Shown here: piece after piece, positions 1 through 7,394 of the stretch
Numbering within the stretch: the first letter of the stretch is position 1
Layout of the letters: each line of letters begins with the position of its first letter
Source of the DNA: a virus
Length of the DNA: 24,990 nt
Virus record (IMG/VR): IMGVR_UViG_3300021964_000492
Coordinates: 1 to 24,990 of that record
Reading direction: 5' to 3' (one strand)
Notes under the pieces: model-generated
Databases searched by the model: none
Seen by the model: only the letters and a program-made list of their open reading frames with translations
What the model was told of the DNA's origin: nothing
Position numbers and translations under genes: made by a program

Positions 1-1
1 T

Positions 2-157
2 GCCTACACCTCTTGGAGAGCAGGTTTCCGTGACGGTATAGTTCAAACTACAAATAATGTATTGATGCACTTGGAAGATGAGGGTATAATTGATATAAGC
101 GAAGAAGGTGAAATAACTTCAGCACATAAAGGAGAAGCAGTAGATGTCAAATCTTAA
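2..157 (+). CDS. C-terminal end of an unidentified protein (5' end outside window)
   Basis: The frame is open from base 2 and closes with TAA at 155-157, giving 51 visible residues that begin AYTSWRAGFRDG and end in an acidic, polar tail. The start lies upstream of the window. I do not recognise the family; the WRAGFRDG segment and the following hydrophilic helix-like stretch are the only visible character. The next gene starts inside it (ATG at 144, different frame), so the two look translationally coupled. It is called real because of the overlap and because codon use matches its neighbours. Confidence 0.55.
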   Translation, partial: AYTSWRAGFRDGIVQTTNNVLMHLEDEGIIDISEEGEITSAHKGEAVDVKS

Positions 158-308
158 AAGTGTTATGATGGATGTTGACGACGATATTATTAACATGATG
201 AATGTTGGTATGGCACCAGACGAGATCGAAGAGGCAATTGAGATGACTCATGGGACATTTTGGGTCGGTCGAGTTGAAGAAATTTTAAATGAAAACGTAA
301 GTGATTGA
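144..308 (+). CDS. Small acidic protein, unknown function (54 aa)
   Basis: ATG at 144 follows an AAAGGAG ribosome binding site about 8 bases upstream and overlaps the end of the preceding gene by 14 bases. The product begins MSNLKSVMMDVDDDI and is strongly acidic and methionine-rich, with a central APDEIEEAIEMTHG segment that looks helical. It has no signal peptide, membrane segment or cysteine. Small acidic proteins of this kind are common in T4-like genomes. I do not recognise it, and no function is assigned. It is followed by the promoter at 339-366, so it closes one transcription unit. Confidence 0.6.
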   Translation: MSNLKSVMMDVDDDIINMMNVGMAPDEIEEAIEMTHGTFWVGRVEEILNENVSD

Positions 309-338
309 TTATAAACTAAATTTATTTTCAGAAAAGTA

Positions 339-366
339 TTGACATTACTTTTGGTTATGGTATAAT
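339..366 (+). promoter_or_regulatory. Sigma70-like promoter (early type)
   Basis: A perfect -35 TTGACA at 339-344 and a perfect -10 TATAAT at 361-366 are separated by 16 bp. It lies 35 bp upstream of the ATG at 401 in the only intergenic gap of this part. The host RNA polymerase should read it without phage factors, which suits early expression of the run of small genes 401-2476. Confidence 0.85.
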
Positions 367-400
367 AGATCTGTAAGTTGGGAAAACAGGAAATTATACT

Positions 401-652
401 ATGACTACTATTGAAATTCGAACTTTTGAAGGAAGTGTCAACAAACTTATCGACGAGGCATTAATTGCTCGTGGTTATACTGGTCGTTCCGGCAAAAAAT
501 CTTATATTCTTGACTGGTTTAATGGTACCTTATTTATCCAAGGTATCAAATTCGATGACATAATTGCCGTAAAAAACAACGTTGAAAAGTTTACTGATAT
601 GATTTTTTGTAGGATTGGCAAAAGTAATGAATTTGCCATTGACTTTAAATAA
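401..652 (+). CDS. Hypothetical protein (83 aa), first gene after an early promoter
   Basis: ATG at 401 is preceded by ACAGGAAA as a ribosome binding site and by a consensus sigma70-like promoter. The 83-residue product begins MTTIEIRTFEGSVNKLIDEA and has alternating charged and hydrophobic residues suggesting a compact alpha/beta fold. There is no signal peptide, membrane segment or recognisable motif. The stop is directly followed by the leader of the lipoprotein gene, so the two are probably co-transcribed. Function unknown; being first behind a host-type promoter, it is probably expressed early in infection. Confidence 0.75.
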   Translation: MTTIEIRTFEGSVNKLIDEALIARGYTGRSGKKSYILDWFNGTLFIQGIKFDDIIAVKNNVEKFTDMIFCRIGKSNEFAIDFK

Positions 653-670
653 TTGAGAGAGGAATATATT

Positions 671-1156
671 ATGAAAATGGCAATACCAATGGTCATCCTA
701 TCACTTGCTATGGCGGGATGCGCAGGAAAAAACATAAGGAATGTCCAAGATACCAATGTCATCGACTTAGCAGAAGAGACTGGTGTTCCTACTTGGTACA
801 TTGAACCTCAACCAGACAACGAAGAATATGTCTATGCAACTGGTACTGGTCTTGCAGTAGACATTCAATTCTCTATGGACAAAGCATATCATCAAGCAAA
901 GGTTGGTCTTGGTGACAAACTTAGTGCTGTTGTCTCGTCTGAAATGATCAGCACCATCTCCGATTCTAGTTCCCAATCACAAAAGATTTCCAAATCTGGA
1001 TACGAGGGGATTGATGTCTCTAAGTACAAGGTTGTAAATAAAGTCGTGTTCAAAGAGGGAGAAGAGAAGTATCGTACATATGTACTTCTAAGAATTAGAA
1101 AGTCTGAAGCAATAGTTCTGCCTTTTGAGAAATCTGAATTAGAAGATGAGGCATAA
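671..1156 (+). CDS. Lipoprotein, LPP20-like (161 aa)
   Basis: The start chosen is ATG 671, which has GAGAGAGGAA upstream; an in-frame TTG at 653 would remove the signal peptide from the N-terminus. The product opens with a lipoprotein signal, MKMAIPMVILSLAMAGCAGK, in which MAGC is a lipobox and Cys17 the expected lipidation site. The mature part contains VPTWYIEPQPDNEEYVYATGTG, then an S-x-x-A-x-x-x-A helix and a V-x-K-V-V-F-K region, the layout of LPP20/FlgP-type lipoproteins. That family assignment is moderate and based on pattern only. It is predicted to sit in the host envelope, where a phage lipoprotein could act in superinfection exclusion or lysis; this role is inference. Confidence 0.7.
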   Translation: MKMAIPMVILSLAMAGCAGKNIRNVQDTNVIDLAEETGVPTWYIEPQPDNEEYVYATGTGLAVDIQFSMDKAYHQAKVGLGDKLSAVVSSEMISTISDSSSQSQKISKSGYEGIDVSKYKVVNKVVFKEGEEKYRTYVLLRIRKSEAIVLPFEKSELEDEA

Positions 1157-1158
1157 AA

Positions 1159-1395
1159 ATGTTGAATTTTGTTTCAAATCTTGTTATAATAGCATTTCTG
1201 TTTTTGGTTGCTTCGCTTATGGTAGAGTTGCACAACAATCCTCCACAAGTTGAAGCAAAGCAAGTGAAGTGCAATTGTAAAGAGTTACCAAAGGATTACT
1301 TTGTGGTTACCACTAAAGAGCAAGAGATGTGTGTAGACTACACTGGTGAGACTAGGGTTTACAAAGAAATTGAAAGTGCTAAAGTCATTAAATAA
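1159..1395 (+). CDS. Single-pass membrane protein, unknown (78 aa)
   Basis: ATG 1159 follows the lipoprotein stop by two bases, with GATGAGG as a ribosome binding site inside the end of that gene. Residues about 3-21 (FVSNLVIIAFLFLVASLMV) form a hydrophobic segment, followed by a polar tail carrying three cysteines (CNC and EMC). The short N-terminus and the absence of a clear cleavage site suggest an anchored protein with its tail in the periplasm, but a signal peptide is possible. It is probably co-transcribed with the lipoprotein gene. Function unknown. Confidence 0.65.
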   Translation: MLNFVSNLVIIAFLFLVASLMVELHNNPPQVEAKQVKCNCKELPKDYFVVTTKEQEMCVDYTGETRVYKEIESAKVIK

Positions 1396-1405
1396 GGAGA
1401 TCGTT

Positions 1406-1711
1406 ATGAGTAGTTTAATTCAAAATTTTGTAGAAGATGAAGGTTACAATCCAGATTACAAACAACTGAACATGGTTGAACAACTAGGTAAAGTGATCGA
1501 TTCTAAAGATCTCCCTAAACCTAGAGATTGGGTTGTTACTGATGATGGAGATACTATCAGAGGTATCAAGTGGTTTGAAGCAAATGCTATGAAAGATGGT
1601 CTAATGAAAATACAGAAGACTGCTGATAGGTTATATGCTCAAGACCAAATACAAACAACTGTTGGGTTCACTCGAATTCTAAACTTCGTTAGGAAGCAAA
1701 TCAAAGCATGA
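1406..1711 (+). CDS. Hypothetical protein (101 aa)
   Basis: ATG 1406 has a strong AAGGAG ribosome binding site 8 bases upstream. The longer reading frame from 1346 is rejected because it overlaps the previous gene and lacks such a site. The product is soluble, with a VVTDDGDTIRGIKWFEANAM segment near the middle and a basic C-terminus. No family is recognised. Its stop overlaps the next start as ATGA (1708-1711), which indicates translational coupling to the following coiled-coil protein. Confidence 0.7.
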   Translation: MSSLIQNFVEDEGYNPDYKQLNMVEQLGKVIDSKDLPKPRDWVVTDDGDTIRGIKWFEANAMKDGLMKIQKTADRLYAQDQIQTTVGFTRILNFVRKQIKA

Positions 1712-1905
1712 CATTAGCATCTAATAATGTGATACACTACAACTTCACCGTCTATAAAAGTGACGGTGAGTTGTCTGACGAAGAAGTAGAGGAACTGAAA
1801 GAGCAACTTGCGTACTACAAAGCAAAACTACAGTTCCTCAAAGTTGAAAAAAATACAACAGAATATATTATACACAACATCAACGATACATTGAGAGGAT
1901 ATTGA
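1708..1905 (+). CDS. Small coiled-coil protein (65 aa)
   Basis: The start overlaps the preceding stop as ATGA. Residues about 20-50 (GELSDEEVEELKEQLAYYKA and onward) show a heptad-like pattern of leucines with many charged residues, consistent with a coiled coil that dimerises. There is no membrane segment or known motif. It belongs to the small-gene run under the promoter at 339-366. Function unknown. Confidence 0.65.
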   Translation: MTLASNNVIHYNFTVYKSDGELSDEEVEELKEQLAYYKAKLQFLKVEKNTTEYIIHNINDTLRGY

Positions 1906-1906
1906 G

Positions 1907-2476
1907 ATGAACATATTTCATTTACATGAAGATCCAGTACAATGCGCACAGTGGCATTTGGACAAGCATGTTGTTAAGATGCCCACTGAGTATGCACAAT
2001 TACTATCTACTGCACATCGCATGATTGATGGTGAGTTGTATCATGAAACTAGAGTAAATGAAAAGACTGGCGGCAAACGAACTGTGAAGAGATGGAAACT
2101 ACCAGATGAACGTGAAGAAAACCTATATCATGCTTGCCACTTTGGACATCCATCTGCTGTATGGGTGAGAGAGTCTAAAGCAAATTACGATATGTTATTC
2201 CGTCTGTATACTGCTGTCCTTGATGAGCACAAGTATCGCTATGGTTGGGATAAGAAACCGCATGGTGCATCTCTGCCTTGGTTGTGGTTACAACGTGCTC
2301 CTAATAACATTCCAGATATCGGTTTGACCGAATTGCCTCCAGCAATGAAAGCATTTCCAGAATGTATCGTGAAAGGTAATCCGATACAGAGTTACCGTAA
2401 TTATTATAACGTTGCAAAGAAAAATTTTGCGACATGGAAGAAAAGGAATGCGCCGGAGTGGTTCTGTCCTGCCTAA
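1907..2476 (+). CDS. Conserved phage protein with HxDKHVVKM motif (189 aa)
   Basis: ATG 1907 has GAGAGGA just upstream, inside the end of the previous gene. The product opens MNIFHLHEDPVQCAQWHLDK followed by HVVKM and a histidine-rich helix (EYAQLLSTAHRM). A second conserved-looking block is HPSAVWVRESKANYDML, and the C-terminus has SYRNYYNVAKK and PEWF. I recognise this arrangement as a family seen in many T4-like and other marine phages, usually annotated only as a hypothetical protein. The conserved His, Asp, Glu and Lys would fit an enzyme or nucleic-acid binding role, but that is inference. It has no signal peptide. Confidence 0.8.
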   Translation: MNIFHLHEDPVQCAQWHLDKHVVKMPTEYAQLLSTAHRMIDGELYHETRVNEKTGGKRTVKRWKLPDEREENLYHACHFGHPSAVWVRESKANYDMLFRLYTAVLDEHKYRYGWDKKPHGASLPWLWLQRAPNNIPDIGLTELPPAMKAFPECIVKGNPIQSYRNYYNVAKKNFATWKKRNAPEWFCPA

Positions 2477-2505
2477 ATAATTTTAATATAAAATGATGAG
2501 GTAAC

Positions 2506-2826
2506 ATGCCAAACTATACGTTTCAGAACAAAGAAACTGGTGAGATCACAGAAGAGTTCATGAGCATCTCTGCGAGAGATGCTTTTGTTGGAGAGAATCC
2601 CCATCTCCAACAATTAATCACTGGTGCGCCCGCATTGGTGTCTGGTACTAATTTCAATACAAAACAAGATGAAGGTTGGAAAGAAAACCTTTCACGTATT
2701 GCCGAAGCACATCCAAATTCTGCCCTTGCAGAAAAAGTCGGAGGAAGACAGACTAAGCAAGCAAAAACTTCCGACATTCTAAAAAAGCATAAGGTGAGCA
2801 AGGGGTCATATAAAATGAATCTTTAA
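2506..2826 (+). CDS. FmdB-like phage protein without zinc cysteines (106 aa)
   Basis: ATG 2506 follows a GATGAGG ribosome binding site. The N-terminus MPNYTFQNKETGEITEEFMS resembles the FmdB/zinc-ribbon family start (MPxYxF), but the four zinc-binding cysteines of that family are absent and replaced by a NKETGE turn. The middle contains a NPHLQQLI-x-APALVSG block and the C-terminus is basic (KKHKVSKGSYKMNL). Similar cysteine-less proteins are common in T4-like marine phages. A virion or assembly role is plausible but not shown by the sequence. Confidence 0.7.
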   Translation: MPNYTFQNKETGEITEEFMSISARDAFVGENPHLQQLITGAPALVSGTNFNTKQDEGWKENLSRIAEAHPNSALAEKVGGRQTKQAKTSDILKKHKVSKGSYKMNL

Positions 2827-2851
2827 CCACAACCATAAACAAGGAGAGTGC

Positions 2852-3628
2852 ATGTCAGACTTCCTTTCTGCATCGACTCTTAATAATGAATACAGCGACA
2901 ACATCATCGACAATTTTCACGTAGAACGAAAGAGAGCAAAACGGGCAAAAAAACAAGCAAGAAGCAACAACGGACTTAAACCAAGTAATATTAGTCCAAT
3001 TACAGAAACACAAAAAAAAGTTTTCGAATCATATTATTACGGTAACAACTTGATGTTACATGGTTGTGCAGGAACTGGCAAAACGTTTATTGCATGCTAT
3101 TTGGCAATAAAGGACGTATTAAATAAAGATGAGAGTTTTGATAATATACAAATAGTAAGATCAGTAGTCCCCACCAGAGATATCGGTTTCCTTCCTGGGA
3201 ATCAAAAAGAAAAATCAAAAGTATACGAAGCACCATATTATAGCATCTTCACCGATATATTCAGAAGAGGTGATGCTTATGATATATTGAAGTCTAAGAG
3301 TGTGGTTAAATTTGAGACTACATCTTTCATAAGGGGGTTGACTTTTGATGACACTATTGTTATAGTAGATGAGTGTCAGAATTTGACTTTTCATGAATTA
3401 GATTCTGTTATAACCAGATTAGGTGATAACAGCAAAATCATATTCTGTGGAGATTTCACACAGTCAGATTTTGTAAGACACAATGAGAAGAGTGGAATAC
3501 AAGATTTTATGCGTGTTATAAATAAAATGAAATATTTTGATTCTTTTAATTTTGATAGAAACGACATAGTGAGGAGTGATCTAGTAAAAGATTATATCTG
3601 TACAAAACTGGATCTTGGAATGATTTGA
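2852..3628 (+). CDS. phoH: PhoH-like ATPase (258 aa)
   Basis: This is a P-loop ATPase of the PhoH family. Walker A is GCAGTGKT at residues 71-78, preceded by the family's GNNLMLHG. Walker B is IVIVDECQN at about 169-177, with a characteristic arginine-finger/sensor region (IIFCGDFTQSD) near 195-205 and the RGLTFDDT block before Walker B. PhoH is among the most common accessory genes of marine phages; links to phosphate stress and RNA metabolism have been proposed, but its role in infection is unsettled. AAGGAG precedes the start. The stop TGA overlaps the TTG start of the next gene, so the two are coupled. Confidence 0.93.
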   Translation: MSDFLSASTLNNEYSDNIIDNFHVERKRAKRAKKQARSNNGLKPSNISPITETQKKVFESYYYGNNLMLHGCAGTGKTFIACYLAIKDVLNKDESFDNIQIVRSVVPTRDIGFLPGNQKEKSKVYEAPYYSIFTDIFRRGDAYDILKSKSVVKFETTSFIRGLTFDDTIVIVDECQNLTFHELDSVITRLGDNSKIIFCGDFTQSDFVRHNEKSGIQDFMRVINKMKYFDSFNFDRNDIVRSDLVKDYICTKLDLGMI

Positions 3629-4305
3629 CACAATTTATACATAAGCAATTCCCAATAGATTGGGACATAAAACAGCAGAGTATTAATGGGAAACGGCACT
3701 ACTTCACACCAGAAGGAAGTGCCTATCCTTCTATTACGACATGCTTATCTGTTCTATCTAGAAAAAGTATTATGGAGTGGCGAAAGCGAGTAGGGGAAGA
3801 AGAAGCAAATAAAATCTCTACCCAAGCAGCACGTCGTGGCACAAAGGTGCACCAGATGTGTGAAGATTACATTAATAACGAACTAGATGAAAAGAAATTC
3901 TTACCTACTGACAGGGAAACCTTTAGAACAATCAAACCAATAATAGAGTCTTCTATAGATAACGTATACGCACAAGAGGTTGGTTTATATTCGGACTATC
4001 TTGAAGTAGCAGGTCGTGTTGACTGTATTGCTGAGTGGGAAGGTAAGATATCGGTGATCGATTTCAAGACCAGTCGTAAACCAAAGAAGAAGGAATGGAT
4101 ATCAAGTTACTTTCAACAAGCATCCGCATATGCAATAATGTGGGAAGAAAGAACTAAGATTCCGATCAATCAATTAGTTATTTTAATTGCAGTAGATGAT
4201 AATGAACCTCAAGTCTTTATTGAACGGAGGGATAATTGGGCAAAGGATCTTATAAATACCATTAAACAGTATAAAGAAGAAGAGAAGAAAAATGCTATCG
4301 TTTAA
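3625..4305 (+). CDS. PD-(D/E)XK nuclease, RecB/MGME1-like exonuclease (226 aa)
   Basis: A RecB-like nuclease core is visible: H75 in KVHQMCEDY, D133 in GRVD, D146 and K148 in VIDFKTS, and the QASAY motif at about 165-169. This order (H...D...D-x-K...Q-x-x-x-Y) is that of the PD-(D/E)XK superfamily and of single-strand exonucleases found in T4-like marine phages. The likely role is processing DNA during phage recombination or host DNA breakdown. The start is TTG at 3625, overlapping the PhoH stop as TTGA, with GGAA as a weak ribosome binding site; no ATG occurs in frame before residue 50, well into the conserved part. Confidence 0.85.
   Translation: MTQFIHKQFPIDWDIKQQSINGKRHYFTPEGSAYPSITTCLSVLSRKSIMEWRKRVGEEEANKISTQAARRGTKVHQMCEDYINNELDEKKFLPTDRETFRTIKPIIESSIDNVYAQEVGLYSDYLEVAGRVDCIAEWEGKISVIDFKTSRKPKKKEWISSYFQQASAYAIMWEERTKIPINQLVILIAVDDNEPQVFIERRDNWAKDLINTIKQYKEEEKKNAIV
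4251..4258 (+). promoter_or_regulatory. T4-type late promoter TATAAATA
   Basis: An exact TATAAATA octamer, the T4 late -10 element read by the gp55/gp33 polymerase, lies 34 bases upstream of the kinase ATG at 4292. It falls inside the end of the nuclease gene, where no other intergenic space exists. It implies late expression of the kinase gene. Confidence 0.65.
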
Positions 4306-4960
4306 ACAACATATTGAAGAAGGGGTCAATGACCCATCGATATTTAAAGCAGTATTTTTAGCAGGTGGACCGGGGAGTGGTAAATCCTTCATTGTTGGTA
4401 AAACTGCATTGACTGCATTAGGATTTAGAGTTATAAACTCTGATCCGGCATTCGAATCACAATTAAAGAAAGCATCATTAACTACTTCACCTGAAGATAT
4501 CTTTAGTCCAAAGGGACAAGCGGTTCGTGCAAAAGCAAAAGAACTCACTAAGAAACAGATGGCATTAGCAGTCAATGGTCGACTCGGTTTAGTGATTGAT
4601 GGTACCGGAAAAGATTACGAAAAGATTGCTAGGCAAGCAACACAACTACGTGAAATCGGATATGATGTTGCGATGATTTTTGTTAATACTGATTTAGAGA
4701 CAGCAGTTGCAAGAGATCAAAAACGTGCTAGAACCTTGGGTAAAGCAGAAGTAACTAAGATGTGGAGTGGTGTACAAAAGAATATTGGTAAGTTTCAGAA
4801 TATGTTCGGTAGATACATGTACATCGTAGATAACTCTGAAGGTGCTAACTTTGAGGGTGCATCCATGTCTGTATATAAAAGAATCTCTCAGTGGGCAAAA
4901 GAAGATCCTAAAAATCCAGAAGCACAAAAGTGGATTAAATCCCAAAAGAAAAAGGCATAG
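4292..4960 (+). CDS. P-loop kinase-like protein with capsid-targeting-like N-terminus (222 aa)
   Basis: Walker A is AGGPGSGKS at residues 24-32, followed by INSDPAF, then VIDGTGKDYEKI in the middle and a lid-type arginine region (ARDQKRARTLGK) near 144-155. This is the layout of zeta-toxin/AAA_33-type small-molecule or polynucleotide kinases. The substrate cannot be read from the sequence. The first residues MLSFKQHIEEG match the capsid-targeting sequences of T4 internal proteins (for example MKTYQEFIAEA), including an I-x-E site for the prohead protease. A late promoter lies just upstream. It may therefore be packaged in the head; that is inference. AGAAGAGAAG serves as ribosome binding site. 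Confidence 0.8.
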   Translation: MLSFKQHIEEGVNDPSIFKAVFLAGGPGSGKSFIVGKTALTALGFRVINSDPAFESQLKKASLTTSPEDIFSPKGQAVRAKAKELTKKQMALAVNGRLGLVIDGTGKDYEKIARQATQLREIGYDVAMIFVNTDLETAVARDQKRARTLGKAEVTKMWSGVQKNIGKFQNMFGRYMYIVDNSEGANFEGASMSVYKRISQWAKEDPKNPEAQKWIKSQKKKA

Positions 4961-4973
4961 CATGTGATTCTTT

Positions 4974-5513
4974 ATGATGAATGAATTTCGTGATAAACTT
5001 ATTGAATCGGCAAAAAGAAGAAAATGGTGTTATCTTGGGAAGGCAGAGTTCGAACTGCCAACTTGGGATGACATCTTTTTCAATATTGAAAAGATTCGTA
5101 AGGACAGTAAAGCATGGAGACGTGATCCTAATCTAAACTTTCAAATGTATGACACTAAGGGCATTGCTCCCATAGAAAACATACGAAAATATTTCAAAGA
5201 TATATTCCATAAAAACAATGTTTCGGCACATGCATATTTTGGTATATGTAATGAACGTGGAGCATTAGGATTGCACAAAGATAAGATGGATGTGATCTAC
5301 GTAGGTGCAATCAATACAACTACTATGACAATATGGAATGGTGGCAAAGAAGACTTAAATAAGAAGTGTCTATTTGAACAAAAGTTTGAACCACTTGACA
5401 CTATCTACATTCCTGCAGGAACTCACCATCAAATACAAATACACGAACCACGTGTCTCCCTCTCATTCGGTGTTGAGGGACTCGAAGAGAATTTCCCACC
5501 AGAATATCTATAG
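4974..5513 (+). CDS. 2OG-Fe(II) oxygenase-like protein (179 aa)
   Basis: The C-terminal half shows a double-stranded beta-helix pattern with iron ligands H101-x-D103 (LHKDKMD) and a distal histidine in GTHHQIQIHEPRVSLSF (H141 or H142), followed by R150 as a likely 2-oxoglutarate-binding arginine. Such proteins hydroxylate or demethylate nucleic acids, proteins or small molecules; the substrate here is unknown. The family is abundant in T4-like marine phages. The start ATG 4974 is followed directly by a second ATG and has no strong ribosome binding site, so either methionine could be used. It is followed closely by the carbamoyltransferase gene. Confidence 0.75.
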   Translation: MMNEFRDKLIESAKRRKWCYLGKAEFELPTWDDIFFNIEKIRKDSKAWRRDPNLNFQMYDTKGIAPIENIRKYFKDIFHKNNVSAHAYFGICNERGALGLHKDKMDVIYVGAINTTTMTIWNGGKEDLNKKCLFEQKFEPLDTIYIPAGTHHQIQIHEPRVSLSFGVEGLEENFPPEYL

Positions 5514-5524
5514 GAACAATTATT

Positions 5525-7246
5525 ATGGCATATAATGATGTGTATATTGGAATAAACTATTCCCACGATGCGAGTGTGGCAGTTATACATAAAGGCGAAT
5601 TATTATATTATCGTGGCGAGGATAGGTACAATAGACAAAAAAGTACATCAGCACTAGGAAGGTGTCTGACAGAAGCACACGACATTGCTAGGGATATCGC
5701 AAAAGAACAAAATGTTAGGATGATAACGGTCGTTTCTTCGGTAGTATATACATATCGTCAAAATATAAGTTGTAATGAACATGCTCACGATACAATTAAA
5801 TTGGCATATGACGTTTTGATGGGAACAGGATGGGAAAATTCTGAATACCGGCATTTAATGCACCATGAATGTCACGCAGGACTGTCATTTTATAATTCTG
5901 GTTTTGATGAAGCAATTTGTTTAGTGATTGATGGTGGCGGTGGAGCAGTTCCAGATCATAACATCGTCCGTGAATCAGAGTCAATATATTATATGAATTA
6001 TAATGATACTGAATATTTGTATCAGAGGGGGTCAATATTAGGCACATCAGTACTTAAAGAAAAACTAGGTGTTGTAACTCCAACAAAAAGTAAATTTGAA
6101 AAGACCGATATTTTAACACTACCGACATATGGTGGACTGTTTAAGAATGCAGGACATTTGTTATGCGAAAAATATGTGAAAAATCGTCCACGGAAAAACT
6201 CTTCAGATTCAGCAGGAAAGGTAATGGGTCTTTCGGCATACGGCAAACCAAACAAGAATATACCAAACCTTGCCTTTTTTGATAAATTCCCTACTAGAAA
6301 ATTTGCTGAATTTATACACAGTCATCTCTCCACTGAAAAAGAATTACCAGAAAATATGCCACCAGAAGATATTGCATACGCAATACAGTCACAAAGCACC
6401 GATGCTGTATTTGAATATATTGAGTATGCATTATCGTTAAAACCTTCTGTTAAAAATGTTTGTCTATCTGGAGGATTCTTCTATAATGTGGTAAACAACT
6501 ACAAAATATTAAAACGTTTTCCAGATATCAATTTCTTCTTCGAACCGATCGCTGGAGATCAAGGAACGGCACTTGGTGCCGCAATGTTAGCATATCGTAG
6601 GGATACAGGAGATAAAGAGAAAAGACCATTGACAACTGTTTGTCTTGGAAGTCAAGCAAACTATGAGAGAGACTTACTTCCCAACGAAAAAGAAATTCAT
6701 AACGTTACACCAAAAGATGTTGCCGAATTAATTGCTGACAGAAATGTGGTTGCGATATATCAAGGAAGAACGGAATGCGGTCCAAGAGCATTAGGCAATC
6801 GCTCTATTCTATATGATCCACGTGATCCAGATGGACGTGATGTTGTCAACACAATTAAAAATAGAGAGTGGTATAGACCGTTCGCTGGAACTGTACTTGA
6901 AGAATGCGCACATGATTGGTTTGATATGGCAAATCTAAAGTCTAGTCCGTGGATGATGTTTGCAGTTGATTGCTATGAGGATAAACGTGATATAGTCCCA
7001 GCATTACAACACAACGATGGCACATCAAGAATACAGACAGTTAATGAAGAACAGAATAAACATTTCTATGATTTAATACAAGAGTTTCGTAATATAACAG
7101 GGATTCCAATGGTGTTGAATACATCATTCAATTTAGCAGGTGATGTGATTGTCGATAATATGAAAGAGGCATGTTATACTTGTAGAAACGGTAACATACC
7201 ATATCTCTATTGTCCTGAGAGAGAAATGTTAATAAAATTTTCTTGA
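5525..7246 (+). CDS. Carbamoyltransferase, NodU/CmcH/TobZ family (573 aa)
   Basis: Both domains of the family are present. The N-terminal Kae1-like part has NYSHDAS (11-17), the HHECHA metal-binding motif (113-118), VIDGGGG, and GKVMGLSAYGKP. The C-terminal YrdC-like part has YQGRTECGPRALGNRS near 412-427, followed by WYRPFAGTVLEE and VLNTSFN. The length is normal for the family. These enzymes transfer carbamoyl from carbamoyl phosphate through a carbamoyl-adenylate to a hydroxyl on a sugar or antibiotic. The glycosyltransferase at 7877 and the nearby oxygenases suggest modification of a glycan, either virion, host surface or DNA-linked; this is inference. AGGAAC lies upstream of the ATG. Confidence 0.92.
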   Translation: MAYNDVYIGINYSHDASVAVIHKGELLYYRGEDRYNRQKSTSALGRCLTEAHDIARDIAKEQNVRMITVVSSVVYTYRQNISCNEHAHDTIKLAYDVLMGTGWENSEYRHLMHHECHAGLSFYNSGFDEAICLVIDGGGGAVPDHNIVRESESIYYMNYNDTEYLYQRGSILGTSVLKEKLGVVTPTKSKFEKTDILTLPTYGGLFKNAGHLLCEKYVKNRPRKNSSDSAGKVMGLSAYGKPNKNIPNLAFFDKFPTRKFAEFIHSHLSTEKELPENMPPEDIAYAIQSQSTDAVFEYIEYALSLKPSVKNVCLSGGFFYNVVNNYKILKRFPDINFFFEPIAGDQGTALGAAMLAYRRDTGDKEKRPLTTVCLGSQANYERDLLPNEKEIHNVTPKDVAELIADRNVVAIYQGRTECGPRALGNRSILYDPRDPDGRDVVNTIKNREWYRPFAGTVLEECAHDWFDMANLKSSPWMMFAVDCYEDKRDIVPALQHNDGTSRIQTVNEEQNKHFYDLIQEFRNITGIPMVLNTSFNLAGDVIVDNMKEACYTCRNGNIPYLYCPEREMLIKFS

Positions 7247-7270
7247 CTTTTGAGTTAAAGTAGTGTAACG

Positions 7271-7278
7271 TATAAATA
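7271..7278 (+). promoter_or_regulatory. T4-type late promoter upstream of the riboswitch pair
   Basis: An exact TATAAATA lies 25 bases after the carbamoyltransferase stop. Initiation about 6-10 bases downstream would begin just before the first riboswitch at 7286, so the leader RNA would consist almost entirely of the two aptamers. A TTGACT at 7243-7248 is present but lacks a convincing -10 at the right distance. Confidence 0.75.
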
Positions 7279-7285
7279 GTTGTAT

Positions 7286-7338
7286 CGTTCATCCATATGT
7301 AAGTATGGACGGAAGTAGACTACTCGGTCGAAGGAACG
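7286..7338 (+). promoter_or_regulatory. Glutamine riboswitch, glnA/Downstream-peptide class, copy 1
   Basis: The conserved blocks CGTTCATC (7286-7293), GACGGAAGTAG and CGAAGGAACGCA match the glutamine aptamer consensus (glnA and Downstream-peptide RNA motifs). P1 pairs CGTTC 7286-7290 with GAACG 7334-7338. P2 pairs CCATA 7293-7297 with TATGG 7304-7308. P3 pairs GACT 7318-7321 with GGTC 7326-7329 around an ACTC loop, with one T-G wobble. The conserved bases lie in the junctions as expected. Copy 2 starts 62 bases downstream with different stem sequences but the same pairing. Confidence 0.88.
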
Positions 7339-7347
7339 CATTATCAT

Positions 7348-7394
7348 CGTTCATCTCGTAAGAGACGGAAGTAGGTAATGTTACCGAAGGAACG
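7348..7394 (+). promoter_or_regulatory. Glutamine riboswitch, copy 2
   Basis: The same blocks as copy 1 are present: CGTTCATC, GACGGAAGTAGG and CGAAGGAACGCA. P1 is CGTTC 7348-7352 with GAACG 7390-7394. P2 is TCTC 7354-7357 with GAGA 7362-7365 around a GTAA loop. P3 is GGTA 7374-7377 with TACC 7382-7385. P2 and P3 are completely different in sequence from copy 1 yet still pair, which is covariation support within one locus. The CACCT just after P1 (7395-7399) can pair with GGGTG (7414-7418), the end of the ribosome binding site for the downstream ORF, suggesting translational control. Confidence 0.88.

Noticed and set aside
310-320. TATAAACTAAA, also at 13187
   Set aside because: One or two changes from the late promoter; two copies in A/T-rich DNA are not enough to call a promoter variant.
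7243-7271. TTGACT with a possible TAACGT -10 before the riboswitches
   Set aside because: The -10 matches poorly; the TATAAATA at 7271 is the better promoter.
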